Below are positions 16,065 through 24,930 of a stretch of DNA of 64,000 bases, in pieces. The stretch is from Desulfuromonas acetexigens (GTDB taxonomy: Bacteria; Desulfobacterota; Desulfuromonadia; Desulfuromonadales; Trichloromonadaceae). The stretch is taken from positions 62,001-126,000 of the forward strand of contig NZ_FOJJ01000038.1 of the NCBI RefSeq assembly GCF_900111775.1. The letters run 5' to 3'. The translations under genes were made by a program, and so were the position numbers. Within the stretch, counting starts at the first letter, position 1. The number at the start of each line of letters is the position of its first letter. The notes under the pieces are model-generated. The model saw only the letters and a program-made list of their open reading frames with translations, was not told where the DNA came from and made no database searches.

Positions 16065-17228
16065 TTATCCCTCCTTGCCCGAATCTTCGCCGAAAAGGTC
16101 GAGGCTTTTGCCCTTGAGCTGATCCCCCAGGGTGAAGCCGAAACCGCGCTTCGGCTGTTCCTTGCCCCGATTTGCTTCCGGCGCCTTCGGCCGCTCGCTC
16201 GCTACCGGCCGGGATGGCGGCGGGGCGGCGACCGTTTTCTGCTGTGCGGCTGCCGGAGCCGGGGCGGACGACGCGCGGGAGCTGCCGTCGCGGAAGAAAT
16301 AGCGATCGTAGAGGCGATGGTAGCTGGTCCAGGAACCCTCCCGATCCGGTTCCTTGGCGATATGCGAACTCACTCCGTTGATCTTCGAGTCGAGGTCGTC
16401 GATGAAATTGAGGACGACCGCTTCCAACGTCTTCGGCCGCTTCGGCGAGCCGTATTCGTACTGGCCGTGGTGCGACAGCAGCAGGTGCTTGAGAATCATC
16501 GCCAGCTTCGGCGGAAATCCGGGGAGGCCCTGAATCTTCTCGCCGATCATCTCCACCCCCATGACCAGGTGGCCGATCAGCTTGCCTTCGTCGCTGTAAT
16601 CGAAAGAACGCTCGTAGCGCAGCTCGTCGACCTTGCCGATGTCGTGCAACAGGGCGCCGACGATGAGCAGATCGCGATCGATTCCGGGATAACGACGGCT
16701 GACGTCGCAGGCCAGAGTCGCCACCGCCAGGGAATGTTCAAGCAGCCCGCCGAGGTAGACGTGATGCATCGCCTTGGCCGCCGGCGCCGCCGTGTAACCG
16801 GCCATGAATTCATCGTCGGCAAGAAAGGCTTCCATCAGCGCCTTGAGATGAGGATTATCCAGGGCGGCGACCCGCTCCGCCAGCTCGGCGCGCATTTCCG
16901 CAACCGGCCGCTCGGAAACGGGGAGGAAATCGGCGAGATCGACCTCGTCTTCGGGAACCGGCGTCAGCTCCTGAATCACCAGCTGCATCTTGCCGAGATA
17001 GACGCTGGCCTTGGCCTTGATGGCGATGAAATCGTTCTTCTCGAAGCTGGCAGCGAGCTCGTCGACCCGGTCCCAGACCCGGCCTTCGACCTCCCCGCTG
17101 CGGTCGGCCAGACGCAGGGTCATGTAGGGCTTGCCGTTCTTGGCCATGGCCAGGGTCTTGTCGCCGACCAGAAAAACCCCGTCGACCCAATCCCGCTCCT
17201 TGATCTGCGTGACAAAAATATTCTTCAA
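16065..17228 (-). CDS. YhaM-like OB-fold/HD-domain 3'-5' exoribonuclease
   Basis: The product is 387 residues. An N-terminal OB fold (about 12-95) is followed by an HD phosphohydrolase domain (about 155-290) with HSLAVATLACDV, LLHDIGKVDEL and HGQYEYGSPK. This order matches YhaM-type 3'-5' exonucleases. A basic, Pro/Ala-rich tail (about 320-387) is extra and may bind nucleic acid or partners. Translation starts at a TTG that overlaps the TGA of the preceding gene; GGGAG precedes it. Confidence 0.85.
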   Translation of the reverse strand: MKNIFVTQIKERDWVDGVFLVGDKTLAMAKNGKPYMTLRLADRSGEVEGRVWDRVDELAASFEKNDFIAIKAKASVYLGKMQLVIQELTPVPEDEVDLADFLPVSERPVAEMRAELAERVAALDNPHLKALMEAFLADDEFMAGYTAAPAAKAMHHVYLGGLLEHSLAVATLACDVSRRYPGIDRDLLIVGALLHDIGKVDELRYERSFDYSDEGKLIGHLVMGVEMIGEKIQGLPGFPPKLAMILKHLLLSHHGQYEYGSPKRPKTLEAVVLNFIDDLDSKINGVSSHIAKEPDREGSWTSYHRLYDRYFFRDGSSRASSAPAPAAAQQKTVAAPPPSRPVASERPKAPEANRGKEQPKRGFGFTLGDQLKGKSLDLFGEDSGKEG

Positions 17229-18814
17229 AGATGGCTCCCATTCACTGTGGTGAGAATGTTTTCCGCAACCCGCAAACCGTCGAGGGCCGCGCTCATGATG
17301 CCGCCGGCGTAACCGGCCCCCTCCCCCGCCGGATAGAGCCCGGGATGGGAGAGGGATTGCCCCGCCTCATCGCGGAGGATGCGCAAGGGGGCGGATGTCC
17401 GGCTTTCCACCCCGATCAATGTCGCCTCGGCGGTGACGAAACCCCGCATCTTGCGGTCGAAATGGGGCAAGGCCCGGCGCAAGCCGACGGTCACGAATTC
17501 CGGCAGCACCTCGGCCAGGGCCGCTTCCCGCACCAGCGGTCGGCAGCTGGAGCGCACCTGGCCGCCCGCGCGGCCGAGAAAGGCCATGAGATTCTGCGCC
17601 GGCGCCCGATAATCGCCACCGCCGGCGGCGAAGGCCGCCTGCTCCCAATGGCGCTGAAAACGGACCCCGGCCAGGGGATCGTTTCCGGCGAAATCGTCGG
17701 GGCGTACCGCCACCACCAGGGCGCTGTTGGAGAAGGGACCGTCCCGCCGCGCCAGACTCATGCCGTTGACCACCACCCCACCCGTTTCCGAGGCGGCGTT
17801 GATCACCTCGCCGCCGGGGCACATGCAGAAGGAGTAGACCCCCCGGCCGCTTTCCGGATCGTTCCAGGTCAGAGCGTAGTCGGCGGTCGGGAGCTGGGGA
17901 TGGCCGGACATGCCGTACTGGATGCGGTTGATGAGCGCGGCCGGATGCTCCACCCGCACCCCCAGGGCGAAGGGCTTGGCCTCCAGGCGCACGCCCAAAC
18001 GCTGAAGCATTTCATACGTATCGCGGGCGCTGTGCCCGGGAGCGAGGACCAGGCTGTCGCAGGGGAGCAGCGCGCCGTCCGCCAGGACACCGCCGACCAC
18101 CCGCCCGGCGCGAGACTCTAAGCCGTCCAGGCAAGCGTTGAAGCGGATCTCCACCCCCAACGCCTGCAAGCGGCGACGGAACTCGATCAGCACCCGACGC
18201 AGGCGATCGCTCCCCACATGGGGCTTGGCCTCAACGAGAATCCGCTCCGGCGCGCCGCAGTCGACCAGGGTGCGCAGCACCTGAAAGGTTCGGGGATCGT
18301 TCAGACGAGTGGTGAGCTTGCCGTCGGAGAAGGTTCCCGCCCCCCCTTCGCCGAACTGCACGTTGCTCGCCGGATCAAGAACACCCTCGGCCCAGAAGCG
18401 CTCCACGTCCCGCACCCGCTCTTCCACCGGGCGCCCCCGTTCGAGCAGCGTCACCGTCGCCCCGCGCTCGGCCAGATGCAAAGCGGCGAAGAGCCCGGCT
18501 GGCCCCATCCCCACCACTAGCGCCCGATGGGGACGGGCAACCCGGACGATCTCCGGCGATACCGGCGCCGGGGCCGTTTCCAGTCGGGCCAGACCAGCAT
18601 GACGGCGGAGCAGCGCGGCTTCGTCGGCAACGGAGAACTCCACCGTGTAGACCCGCAGCACCCGGGGCTTCTTGCGGGCATCGATCCCCCGCCGGACGAT
18701 GCGTAGAGCGCGGATGCCGTCGGGAGCAAGACCGAGGATGTCGGCCGCCTTGCGCGGCAGCAAGTCCTCGTTTTCATCCAGATTCAGGGGGATTTCCCGC
18801 AGGCGCAGCGCCAT
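17225..18814 (-). CDS. NAD(P)/FAD-dependent dehydrogenase (COG2509-like)
   Basis: The product is 529 residues. An N-terminal region of about 90 residues precedes the FAD-binding GMGPAGLFAALHLAERG motif, which is followed by LLERGRP, FGEGGAGTFSDGKLTT and the C-terminal GLYPAGEGAGYAGGI. These mark the uncharacterised FAD-dependent dehydrogenase family often called COG2509. The electron acceptor and substrate are unknown. It lies 7 nt after the hybrid kinase gene and overlaps the YhaM-like gene. Confidence 0.85.
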   Translation of the reverse strand: MALRLREIPLNLDENEDLLPRKAADILGLAPDGIRALRIVRRGIDARKKPRVLRVYTVEFSVADEAALLRRHAGLARLETAPAPVSPEIVRVARPHRALVVGMGPAGLFAALHLAERGATVTLLERGRPVEERVRDVERFWAEGVLDPASNVQFGEGGAGTFSDGKLTTRLNDPRTFQVLRTLVDCGAPERILVEAKPHVGSDRLRRVLIEFRRRLQALGVEIRFNACLDGLESRAGRVVGGVLADGALLPCDSLVLAPGHSARDTYEMLQRLGVRLEAKPFALGVRVEHPAALINRIQYGMSGHPQLPTADYALTWNDPESGRGVYSFCMCPGGEVINAASETGGVVVNGMSLARRDGPFSNSALVVAVRPDDFAGNDPLAGVRFQRHWEQAAFAAGGGDYRAPAQNLMAFLGRAGGQVRSSCRPLVREAALAEVLPEFVTVGLRRALPHFDRKMRGFVTAEATLIGVESRTSAPLRILRDEAGQSLSHPGLYPAGEGAGYAGGIMSAALDGLRVAENILTTVNGSHL

Positions 18815-18821
18815 TCTATGG

Positions 18822-19985
18822 TTACTCCAGCGGCAGCTGCACGTGAAAGGTCGTCCCCTGCCCCGGCACGCTCTCCACCCAGATACGTCCGCCGTAGGTC
18901 TTGACGATGCGCAACACGACCGAGAGACCGCAACCGGTCCCCTTGGACTTGGTAGTGTAGAAGGGGTCGAAGATATGATGAAGGTGTTCCTCGGGGATCC
19001 CCGCGCCGGTGTCGCTGATGGTCACGTAAATAGCCTGGTTGTCATGGCGCAGCTCGAAATCGAGGGTGCCCCCCTGTTGCATCTCGTAGAGGGCGTTGGC
19101 GAGAATGTTGTTGAAGACCTGTTCCAGCTCCTTGCCGTCGGCCAGAATCGGCGGCGGCATCGTCGCGAAGGTTTTATTGAGGGTGACGCCATAGGCCCGG
19201 ATCTGCTCGGCGAACCCTTCCAGCACCTGGTCGATGATCTCCGGCAGGGACTGCATGTGCAGTTCAAAGCGGGGGCGCTTGCTCGAAGCGAGCAGGTTGA
19301 TGAGGATGTCGTCGATGCGATCGACCTCCTTGAGCGCCTTGTCCACATAGGAAACCGGCTCGCTGCCGGGTTCCAGGCCGTTTTTCAGGAGTTGCATAAA
19401 GAGGCTGATGGTATTCAAGGGGTTGCGGATTTCGTGAGCCATGCCGGCGGAAAGATGGCCGAGGGCGACGAGCTTCTCCCCCTGGACAATCTCGGCGTGG
19501 GCCTGCTCCAGTTCCCGGCTCTTCTCCGCCACCCGCCGCTCCAACTCCCGGTTCCACTCCTCGATTTCCCGCAGCAGTCGTTCCCGCTCCTGGCGTAACT
19601 CCTTGTTGTTCAGCTCGATTTTACGGATGCGCAGGACGGTTTCCAGCCGGTCGATCAGATCCTGATTATTGAAGGGTTTGAGGATATAGTCGGAGGCGCC
19701 GGCCTTCATCAACTCGACGGCGATCTCCTCGCTCCCCTTGCCGGTAAACATGATGACATAGGTTTCAGGATAGCCTTCGCGAATCTTCTTCAGGGCAGTC
19801 AGGCCGTCCATGTAGGGCATCATGTAGTCGAGCAGCACCACCGCCGGACGCTGCTCTTCGATCAACGCCATTCCCGCCTCACCGTTTTCGGCGGTCAGGA
19901 CCTCGAACCCCCGGGCGCGCAGAATCATGGAGGTCAGTTCCCGAATGATCTTTTCGTCGTCCACCACCAGGATTCGTCGATCCAT
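18822..19985 (-). CDS. Soluble receiver-histidine kinase hybrid
   Basis: The product is 387 residues with no membrane segment. A receiver domain (about 3-118; phospho-acceptor Asp in VVLLDYMMPYMDG, Lys in YILKPF) is followed by a coiled coil (about 118-165), a dimerisation/phosphoacceptor domain (His in AGMAHEIRNPLNT) and an ATPase domain (NILANALYEM, DTGAGIPEEHLHHIFDPFYTTKSKGTGCGLS). It therefore receives a phosphate from another kinase and signals onward. The ATG at 19985 is preferred over an upstream GTG because GGAGGT precedes it. It is the first gene of the operon ending in coaBC. Confidence 0.9.
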   Translation of the reverse strand: MDRRILVVDDEKIIRELTSMILRARGFEVLTAENGEAGMALIEEQRPAVVLLDYMMPYMDGLTALKKIREGYPETYVIMFTGKGSEEIAVELMKAGASDYILKPFNNQDLIDRLETVLRIRKIELNNKELRQERERLLREIEEWNRELERRVAEKSRELEQAHAEIVQGEKLVALGHLSAGMAHEIRNPLNTISLFMQLLKNGLEPGSEPVSYVDKALKEVDRIDDILINLLASSKRPRFELHMQSLPEIIDQVLEGFAEQIRAYGVTLNKTFATMPPPILADGKELEQVFNNILANALYEMQQGGTLDFELRHDNQAIYVTISDTGAGIPEEHLHHIFDPFYTTKSKGTGCGLSVVLRIVKTYGGRIWVESVPGQGTTFHVQLPLE

Positions 19986-20039
19986 GTTTTCCACCTCCGT
20001 GCCCCTCCATTGACTGACTGGCTCGTTTCTTGACAGGGC

Positions 20040-20068
20040 AGGATAGCCGTCAGCCTTTTTTTTGACAA
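20040..20068 (-). promoter_or_regulatory. Predicted sigma-70 promoter for the hybrid-kinase operon
   Basis: On the minus strand TTGTCA and TATCCT are separated by 17 bp. The -10 lies about 55 nt before the start codon. Confidence 0.5.
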
Positions 20069-20161
20069 GGAGAAATCCCCTCCAGGATGAATACCCCGAA
20101 TAACGGCCGAGGATGCTTCCAGTAACCAGTTAAAAAAGCCCCTCCGAAAACGGCTTTGATC

Positions 20162-20190
20162 TTGCATATGGCCACTGGAGATGCTAACTA
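20162..20190 (+). promoter_or_regulatory. Possible promoter for pgaABCD
   Basis: TTGCAT and TAACTA are 17 bp apart. The leader to the GTG start would be about 45 nt. The match is moderate. Confidence 0.35.
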
Positions 20191-20242
20191 TTCGCGGCTT
20201 AAATTTCGGGCTTTAGGCTCCTGCTTTGTCGACAGGTTCACA

Positions 20243-22999
20243 GTGCTTTACGATTTTTCGAAAAAAATTACCTTGTTCCTTCTGATTGGCTTCTGTCTTG
20301 GCGTCGCCCCCCAGACCCGGGCCGAATTGAATCTGGGGATAACGGGGGGGCAGATGGCGGCGCTAGGCGGTGAAAACGCGGCGCGTACCTGGGTCCAAGA
20401 GTTGGAAAAAAACCTCGGTGAAGCCGTTTCTCTAAGGATCTTCCCCGACGACGACAGCCTGTTTCTATGGATGGAGCGCTACCGCGTCGTGGAGCTGGGA
20501 CTGACTTCGGCGCAGACGGCCCAGGAGCAGCCAAACGGGCGTTTTTACACCATCAGCCGAGGCGTAAGCAGCGACGCGGTGCTGCTCATGCGACCGGATC
20601 TGTCGGCCACCCGCCAGGAGAGTCTGCGCCACCATGCCTGGTCGGCCCTGCCCGACCTGGAACACCATCATGCCGTCGAACTCGCTCGCCAGGGCCGAAT
20701 GGATGAAGCCCTGCGCCGACTGGCGGCGTTGCGTGCCGCCCGTCCCGAAAACCGCTGGCTGGTCTACGACACCCTGGTGGTGCTCGGATGGGCCGAAAAA
20801 GATGGCGAAGCGGCGGATCTTGCCGGGCGGATCTCCCTGGACGAAGCGCCGGCCTATGTCCTGGAGTCGGTCGGCAAATCCCTGCGTAACCTCCGCCGAT
20901 ACGCCGACGCCGGCGAGCTTTATGCTCAGGCCCTGGTCCGCTTCCCGAAACGCACGTCGCTCGCGGTCGGGCAGGCATACGCTCTCGCCGACGGGGGACG
21001 GGCGTCCGAGGCCGCAACCCTCGTCAACAACTTGCGCGACACCCATCCAACGAATCCAGAGGTGCTGGAAGCGGGCCTCTATGTCGCCCGCCGACAAGGG
21101 GATCTTCCGGCGCAACTTGACTGGAGCCAACGACTGCTCGACCCGGTTCCGGCTCACGAGGCGGCCCGGCAAGCCCGACTGCAAGCCCTCGACGGCCTCG
21201 GCGCCAGCCACCTGGCCGTGGACCTGGCCGAAACCGCCACGCCCCAAGCGGACCGCGCGACCTCGTCGACCCTGCGCGCCAACCGCGCCGCGCAGCAGGT
21301 ACGTTGGGGCATTGTCGAACCGCCCAGCGAAGCCGAACGCTTCGCCGCCACCGACCGGGCGCTGGCCCTGCTCGAAGAGAACCTGGCCGCGCTGAATCCG
21401 GGAAATCCGGCCGACGCCGCGCTGATCCGTCAGGGCCGCCTCGATCGGCTGGTGGCCCTGCGCGACCGGGTGCGCATGGCGGAGGCCGTGAGCGAATATG
21501 AAAGCCTGGTCGCCGACGGCATCGAAATCCCCCCCTTCGCCCGGCAAGCCGCCGCCGACGCCTATCTCTATCTGCGGCAACCGGAACAGGCGCGGGATCT
21601 ATACCTGCAAGTGCTCGAGGCGCAACACGGCAACTTCACCGCCCAACACGCCCTTTTCTACGCCTACATCGAACTGGAAGATTTCGAGCAAGCCCTCACT
21701 CTGGTCGACCGGTTGGCGGAGCGGGAGCCGATCTGGATCCGCCCGGGCGGCAGTCGCACTCCCAGCCCCAACCGGCGCGGTCTCGATGCCGCGATCACGG
21801 CGACCCAGGCCCGCCTTTTCGGCGACGACCTCGAAGAGGCGCAAAAACGCATCGAGGAACTGCGTGATATGGCGCCGCGCAATCCCGATCTGGTCCGTCA
21901 GGCCGGGGATGTGGAATCGGCCCGGGGCTGGCCGCGCCGGGCGCGGGAATCGTACCTGCGGGCAGAGCGCATCGAACAAGAAAATGTCGGCACCCGGATG
22001 AGCCTGGCCGACAGCCATATGGCGCTGCGGGAATTCGACCAGGCCGAGCCTATCATCGCCGACCTCTATCGGCGCTTTCCGGAAAATCGCCAGGCCCAGC
22101 GCCTGATGCGCCGCTGGGAAATCCACCAGATGCGCGAGCTGCGCGCCGGCGCCGCCTATGCCGACAACAGCGGCGCCGAACCGGCGAGCAAGGAGTTGCG
22201 GCTGGACGCCACCCTCTTCTCCGCCCCTTTTCTCACCCACTACCGCGCTTTCGCCGGCTGGTCCTGGAGCCGCGCCGACTTTCCCGAAGGCGAGGGTATC
22301 TACCGCCGTTACGGTGCCGGTCTCGAATATCGCGACCGCGATCTCGAAGGCATTCTCGAAATCAGCGCCAATCAGGCCGATGGCGACGACCTGGGGCTGG
22401 CCCTGGCCGGACGCCGACATCTGGGCGATCACTGGTCCATCCCCTTCGCCGCCGAGCTCTTCAGCCGCGACACGCCCCTGCGCGCCCTGCGCAACGGCAT
22501 CGACGCCGACGCATTGCGCCTGGGGGTCGATTATCTGCGGGACGAGTCGGGGCAATGGGGGTTCTCCGGGCAATGGCTGGACTTCAGCGACGGCAACCGC
22601 CGCCTCCAGTTCAGCGGCTATCGCCGCGAGCGCCTGCTCAGCCGTCCCCACTACAAGCTCGATGCCCGCCTCGACCTCGGGCTCGGTTCCAACAGCGAAA
22701 GCGACGGCCCTTATTTCAGCCCCGAGCGGGACTTTTCCGCCGAAATGACCCTCGACAACCGCTGGCTGCTCTATCGCCGCTACGACTTTTCCTTCGGCCA
22801 TCGCCTCGCCCTTTCCGGTGGCGGCTACTGGCAGCGGGATTTCGGCGGGCATCCCGTCGCGTCACTCCTTTACGAACACAACTGGCAAGCCCACGACCGT
22901 CTGGGCCTCGATTACGGCGCCGTCTGGCGGCGGCGGGTCTACGACGGCGTGGGAGAAACCGGCCTGGAATATTTCCTGCGCCTGGGATGGAGGTTCTAG
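20243..22999 (+). CDS. pgaA: PgaA-like poly-GlcNAc export porin with an extra N-terminal domain
   Basis: The product is 918 residues. A signal peptide (about 1-28) is followed by a roughly 95-residue domain (LNLGITGGQMAAL..., FPDDDSLFLWMERYRVVELGL) that resembles part of a PhnD-type periplasmic binding protein, then many TPR units (about 140-600) and an outer-membrane beta-barrel (about 620-918, ending in YFLRLGWRF). PgaA exports poly-beta-1,6-GlcNAc across the outer membrane. The GTG at 20243 is chosen because it directly precedes the signal peptide and has an AGG site; ATGs at 20156 or 20165 would put about 27 residues ahead of it. It is the first of four coupled genes. The extra domain is not known to me in E. 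coli PgaA. Confidence 0.85.
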   Translation: MLYDFSKKITLFLLIGFCLGVAPQTRAELNLGITGGQMAALGGENAARTWVQELEKNLGEAVSLRIFPDDDSLFLWMERYRVVELGLTSAQTAQEQPNGRFYTISRGVSSDAVLLMRPDLSATRQESLRHHAWSALPDLEHHHAVELARQGRMDEALRRLAALRAARPENRWLVYDTLVVLGWAEKDGEAADLAGRISLDEAPAYVLESVGKSLRNLRRYADAGELYAQALVRFPKRTSLAVGQAYALADGGRASEAATLVNNLRDTHPTNPEVLEAGLYVARRQGDLPAQLDWSQRLLDPVPAHEAARQARLQALDGLGASHLAVDLAETATPQADRATSSTLRANRAAQQVRWGIVEPPSEAERFAATDRALALLEENLAALNPGNPADAALIRQGRLDRLVALRDRVRMAEAVSEYESLVADGIEIPPFARQAAADAYLYLRQPEQARDLYLQVLEAQHGNFTAQHALFYAYIELEDFEQALTLVDRLAEREPIWIRPGGSRTPSPNRRGLDAAITATQARLFGDDLEEAQKRIEELRDMAPRNPDLVRQAGDVESARGWPRRARESYLRAERIEQENVGTRMSLADSHMALREFDQAEPIIADLYRRFPENRQAQRLMRRWEIHQMRELRAGAAYADNSGAEPASKELRLDATLFSAPFLTHYRAFAGWSWSRADFPEGEGIYRRYGAGLEYRDRDLEGILEISANQADGDDLGLALAGRRHLGDHWSIPFAAELFSRDTPLRALRNGIDADALRLGVDYLRDESGQWGFSGQWLDFSDGNRRLQFSGYRRERLLSRPHYKLDARLDLGLGSNSESDGPYFSPERDFSAEMTLDNRWLLYRRYDFSFGHRLALSGGGYWQRDFGGHPVASLLYEHNWQAHDRLGLDYGAVWRRRVYDGVGETGLEYFLRLGWRF

Positions 23000-23001
23000 C
23001 C

Positions 23002-24930
23002 ATGGCTCGAATCTGGATGATCTTCCGGCTGGCGATCTTTTTCTTCGCCGCCCCGGTCGGGGCCGAGGCCTATACCGTGCTCTGTTATCACGACGTGCAA
23101 GAGGTTGCCAACGACCCCGACGGCATGACCGTTTCCACCGCCAACCTGACCGCCCAGTTCGCCTGGCTGCGGGAAAACGGTTACAAAGTCGTCGGCATCG
23201 ACGACCTGCTGGCGGCCCGGGAGGGCAAGCGTCCGTTGCCGAAAAAAGCGGTCTTGCTCAGCTTCGACGACGGCTACGCGAGCTTTTACCGCACCGTCTT
23301 CCCCCTACTCAAGGCCTTCGACTACCCGGCCGTGCTCGCTCTGGTCGGGCGCTGGATCGAAACACCGGCCGGGCAAACGGTGCCTTACGGCGATCAACAG
23401 GTGCCGCGTGAGCATTTCATGAGTTGGGATCAGATTCGCGAGGTCGCCGATTCGAAGTTGGTGGAGATCGCCTCCCACAGCTACGATCTGCATCACGGCG
23501 AACCGGCCAATCCCCAAGGAAACACCCAGCCGGCCATGACCAGCCGCCGCTACGACCCGACGAGCGGCCGTTACGAAACGGACGAGGCCTACCGGCACCG
23601 ACTGGCGGAGGACTTCGCCCGCAACACTGATCTTCTCCAGGAACGTCTCGGCCGCCGCCCCCGGGTCATGGTCTGGCCCTACGGCGAATACAACGGCCTC
23701 GCCCGGGAACTGGCCGCAAAACAGGGGATGGAAACCACCCTGACCCTAGAGAGCGGCGTCAACCAGCCGGACAATCTCGCCAACGTGCGCCGCGATCTGA
23801 TCCTTTACGATCCCGGTCTGGCCGATTTCGTTTGGAATCTGCGTCACCCGACCGATACCAACCCGCCGCAGCGGGTGGTCCATGCCGATCTTGATTACGT
23901 CTACGATCCCGATCCCGCCCAGCAGGAAAAAAATCTCGGCCGCCTGCTCGAGCGGGTCAAGACCTTGGGGGTGAGCACCGTCTATCTGCAATCCTTCTCC
24001 GATCCCGATGGGGATGGGGTGGCCGAGGCCCTCTATTTTCCCAACCGTCACCTGCCGGTACGCGCCGATCTCTTCAATCGCGCCGCCTGGCAGTTGCGTA
24101 CCCGCGCCGGGGTTCGGGTCTACGCCTGGATGCCCCTTTTGGCCTTTGCCATCGGCGAGGAAAAAGATCTAATCCTCGCCTGGCGCGCGGAGGGGGAAGC
24201 CGCGCCCGATCCCGGCCACTATCGCCGTCTTTCCCCTTTTTCCGCGCACGCGCGGCAGCTGATCGGGGAAATCTATGAGGATCTGGCCAAGCATGCCCCC
24301 TTTGCCGGCGTGCTCTTTCACGACGACGCCTTCCTCTCCGATTTCGAGGATGCCCACCCCGAGGCCCTTAGCGCCTACGAAAAAGCCGGCCTGCCGGGGG
24401 ATATCGGCCGGTTGCGCGACGATGCCGAACTGCGCGGCCGCTGGACCGGATTCAAGGCCGAGGCGCTCCATCAGCTGACCGGTAACCTCGCCGGCAAACT
24501 CCGCTACTGGCGCCCGGGGCTGAAGACCGCCCGCAACCTCTACGCCCGAACGGTACTGGAACCGGCCAGCGTCAACTGGTTCGCCCAGAGTCTGCCGCGT
24601 TTTCTCGAACACTATGATTTTACGGCGGTCATGGCCATGCCCTACATGGAGGAAGCCAAGGACCCCGAGGCCTGGCTCGCCACCCTGGCAGCGAAGATCG
24701 AAGAACACCCCGGCGCCCTGGAAAAGGTCGTCTTCGAACTGCAAAGCGTCGACTGGCGCCACGACAACGCGCCGATTCCCGCCGAAACCCTGGCCCGCTG
24801 GATGCGCCTGCTGGAGCGCTGGGGCGCGCGCCATTACGGCTACTATCCCGACGACTTTCCCGGCGAGCGCCCGGAAATCAAGACGCTGATGCCGGTCATG
24901 TCCCTGCGCACCTTTCCCTACCTGCCATGA
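23002..24930 (+). CDS. pgaB: Poly-beta-1,6-GlcNAc N-deacetylase PgaB
   Basis: The product is 642 residues. A signal sequence (about 1-21) is followed by a CE4 deacetylase domain (about 22-280; YHDV, LSFDDGYASF, SHSYDLHHG, WPYGEY) and a C-terminal GH153-type hydrolase domain (about 290-642; HDDAFLSDFEDAHP). In the periplasm it partly deacetylates the polymer, which is needed for export through PgaA. GGAGG precedes the ATG, 2 nt after the pgaA stop, and the end overlaps pgaC. Confidence 0.95.
   Translation: MARIWMIFRLAIFFFAAPVGAEAYTVLCYHDVQEVANDPDGMTVSTANLTAQFAWLRENGYKVVGIDDLLAAREGKRPLPKKAVLLSFDDGYASFYRTVFPLLKAFDYPAVLALVGRWIETPAGQTVPYGDQQVPREHFMSWDQIREVADSKLVEIASHSYDLHHGEPANPQGNTQPAMTSRRYDPTSGRYETDEAYRHRLAEDFARNTDLLQERLGRRPRVMVWPYGEYNGLARELAAKQGMETTLTLESGVNQPDNLANVRRDLILYDPGLADFVWNLRHPTDTNPPQRVVHADLDYVYDPDPAQQEKNLGRLLERVKTLGVSTVYLQSFSDPDGDGVAEALYFPNRHLPVRADLFNRAAWQLRTRAGVRVYAWMPLLAFAIGEEKDLILAWRAEGEAAPDPGHYRRLSPFSAHARQLIGEIYEDLAKHAPFAGVLFHDDAFLSDFEDAHPEALSAYEKAGLPGDIGRLRDDAELRGRWTGFKAEALHQLTGNLAGKLRYWRPGLKTARNLYARTVLEPASVNWFAQSLPRFLEHYDFTAVMAMPYMEEAKDPEAWLATLAAKIEEHPGALEKVVFELQSVDWRHDNAPIPAETLARWMRLLERWGARHYGYYPDDFPGERPEIKTLMPVMSLRTFPYLP

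Noticed and set aside
20160-20243. A c-di-GMP (GEMM) riboswitch before pgaA
   Set aside because: The leader lacks the conserved GEMM core motifs.
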